Shown: piece by piece, positions 63,011-64,000 of the stretch | Numbering within the stretch: position 1 is the stretch's first letter | Layout: each line of letters opens with the position of its first letter | NCBI RefSeq assembly: GCF_018403745.1 | Contig: NZ_BOVP01000001.1 | Location: 405,021-469,020 of the forward strand | Length of the DNA stretch: 64,000 bases | Source: Lactococcus formosensis | GTDB taxonomy: Bacteria; Bacillota; Bacilli; Lactobacillales; Streptococcaceae | Direction of reading: 5' to 3' | The notes under the pieces: generated by a model | Seen by the model: only the letters and a program-made list of their open reading frames with translations | The model's database searches: none | Told to the model about the DNA's origin: nothing | Program-made: the position numbers and the translations under genes

Positions 63011-64000
63011 GAGACAGATCCTTCCCTTCTGTCACATCACGACGTGTTCGCTTTCTTTTATTTCCCGATTTGAACTGTTTATGTTTAATCGCCATAACGA
63101 TGAAGTTCATAACCTCATGAAGCAAGAGCATTGTAATCAACATCACGATGACAGACACAATAAGATTATTTCGAATAAAGTGAATGGCTCTACCTAGAGG
63201 GTAACTTGAAAAAATTACCTGACCAATGATATTGCTTGCATGTACCATATCACTATCCTCTCTTTGGTTATCCACTCCCTTAGTTGTAAAGCCTCTCTCA
63301 CGTGTCCGAAGATGATTTTCCTCAATTCCAGTGATGCGGTGTGTAACCACACGGTCTGACTCCGTGATAAAGGTAATATCATCACCAATATCCAGAGTAT
63401 TGGCATCAACCTGACGTGTTAATAGAAAGCTATTTCTCGGATAAACGCTCCTCATTGAATTAGAAAGAACCGTCATTGGGGAGAAGCCACCTATATTGAT
63501 TGGTTTACTTGCTTCATCCTGCAAAATCAAACGCGATTCTACAAAAATTAAGAGCACAATAACGATGAGGTAAAAGAAGGCATTACTCAGGAGACTTGCT
63601 CCCTTTGATTTTGACTTAGCCGGCCGTTTGTCCTGATAATTATCGAAATACAACTCTGGACTGCCCGGATGGTAGAAATCCGAACGTACTGCGGGTGTTG
63701 CTGTCAGCTTACTGACGATCAAAGTTGGATACTGTTTCGCTTCTTGTGGGAAAGCATTATAATAATGGTAGGAAGAGGTATCTGATACTTCTTCCTTACC
63801 TTCCATTCTCTGATTAGGAGTTTCTGAGACGAGCTCCTTTTCTTCTCTATGATTTATTTTTGAAGTAACGTTTACTTCCTTCTCTATGATCACTTCATTT
63901 CTTAAAGCATCTACTAATGGTGTATCTACTAATGGTGTATCTACTAATGGTGTATCTACTAATGGTGTATCTACTAATGGTGTATCTACTAATGGTGTAT
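62997..64000 (-). CDS. sipW: SipW-type signal peptidase I with TPLVD repeat N-terminus (5' end beyond window)
   Basis: Membrane serine protease for SipW-type substrates. Catalytic Ser in VLSNSMRSVYP and catalytic His in RVVTHRITG (His instead of the bacterial Lys, the archaeal/ER/SipW type), the TTKGVDNQRED acidic box, and hydrophobic segments before and after the catalytic domain. Upstream of the GTG at 63893 the frame stays open to the window edge through six copies of a 15-bp repeat encoding TPLVD. The true start therefore lies outside. The long hydrophilic N-terminus (at least 130 residues) is unusual for SipW. The GTG without a ribosome site is an unlikely start. Confidence 0.82.
   Translation of the reverse strand, partial: TPLVDTPLVDTPLVDTPLVDTPLVDTPLVDALRNEVIIEKEVNVTSKINHREEKELVSETPNQRMEGKEEVSDTSSYHYYNAFPQEAKQYPTLIVSKLTATPAVRSDFYHPGSPELYFDNYQDKRPAKSKSKGASLLSNAFFYLIVIVLLIFVESRLILQDEASKPINIGGFSPMTVLSNSMRSVYPRNSFLLTRQVDANTLDIGDDITFITESDRVVTHRITGIEENHLRTRERGFTTKGVDNQREDSDMVHASNIIGQVIFSSYPLGRAIHFIRNNLIVSVIVMLITMLLLHEVMNFIVMAIKHKQFKSGNKRKRTRRDVTEGKDLSHEAV
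63911..64000. repeat. Tandem 15-bp repeat, six exact copies, continuing past the edge
   Basis: Unit CTACTAATGGTGTAT on the plus strand, without any mismatch in six copies. On the minus strand it is in frame with the signal peptidase and encodes Thr-Pro-Leu-Val-Asp. Since 15 is a multiple of 3, copy-number change would alter length without frameshift. Confidence 0.97.

Noticed and set aside
63911..64000. CRISPR array
   Set aside because: The 15-bp units are directly adjacent without spacers and encode an in-frame pentapeptide.

Overview
This looks like a chromosomal segment of a low-GC Firmicute of the order Lactobacillales, most likely a Lactococcus of the garvieae type. The evidence is the gene content and order: tmk-holB-ricT-yabA-rsmI, walRK-walJ, groES-groEL behind CIRCE, pepA divergent from a DUF4651-thioredoxin-ytpR-ssb operon, pbp1b divergent from tyrS, and relQ-ppnK-rluD divergent from a CYTH gene. 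The genus is an inference from protein sequence. No rRNA, tRNA, CRISPR array or insertion sequence was seen.

Layout. 1-7.6 kb: truncated cshB-like RNA helicase, sodA, a mevalonate block (mvaD-mvaK2-fni, with mvaK1 separated from it by a universal stress gene), a 59-residue helix-turn-helix ORF and an amino-acid-binding lipoprotein. 7.6-20 kb: replication and cell-wall-signalling core genes, the chaperonins, ssb/ytpR/thioredoxin and pepA. 20-32 kb: PAP2 phosphatase, two overlapping alkyltransferase paralogues, pbp1b, tyrS, a Na+/H+ antiporter, an MFS pump, thiI and a YeiH carrier. 32-36 kb: a twice-frameshifted surface-protein gene, a small membrane protein, and the potassium importer kimA behind a structured leader. 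36-44 kb: lysS, a COG2509 flavoprotein, apbE with an FMN reductase, and a binding protein plus a LysP/HisP-type permease. The permease sits behind a leader that encodes a histidine-rich peptide and ends in a terminator. 44-45 kb: an unannotated small locus that looks like a type I toxin-antitoxin (holin-like toxin) module. 45-57 kb: rluD-like, ppnK, relQ, CYTH, ylbG/ylbF, an amino acid permease, recA, mutM, an RpiR regulator divergent from a tyrosine phosphatase-PTS EIIC pair, and era. 57.7-64 kb: a surface-fibre operon with a SipW-type signal peptidase, two TasA/CalY-like paralogues and a 993-residue wall-anchored pilin-like protein. It runs off the right edge inside a 15-bp tandem repeat.

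How the genes work together. The mevalonate genes supply isopentenyl diphosphate. The tmk-to-rsmI operon groups nucleotide supply, clamp loading, initiation control and ribosome methylation. The right-hand operon looks self-contained: all three exported proteins carry SipW-type signal segments and the same operon supplies the matching peptidase, but no sortase is in view.

The most interesting signals lie outside ordinary genes. They are the histidine-peptide attenuator (43.2-43.4 kb), the type I toxin module with competing RNA folds (44.3-44.6 kb), the SipW fibre operon with its in-frame TPLVD repeat, and about ten genes whose -10 element lies only 6-7 bases before the start codon, predicting leaderless mRNAs.
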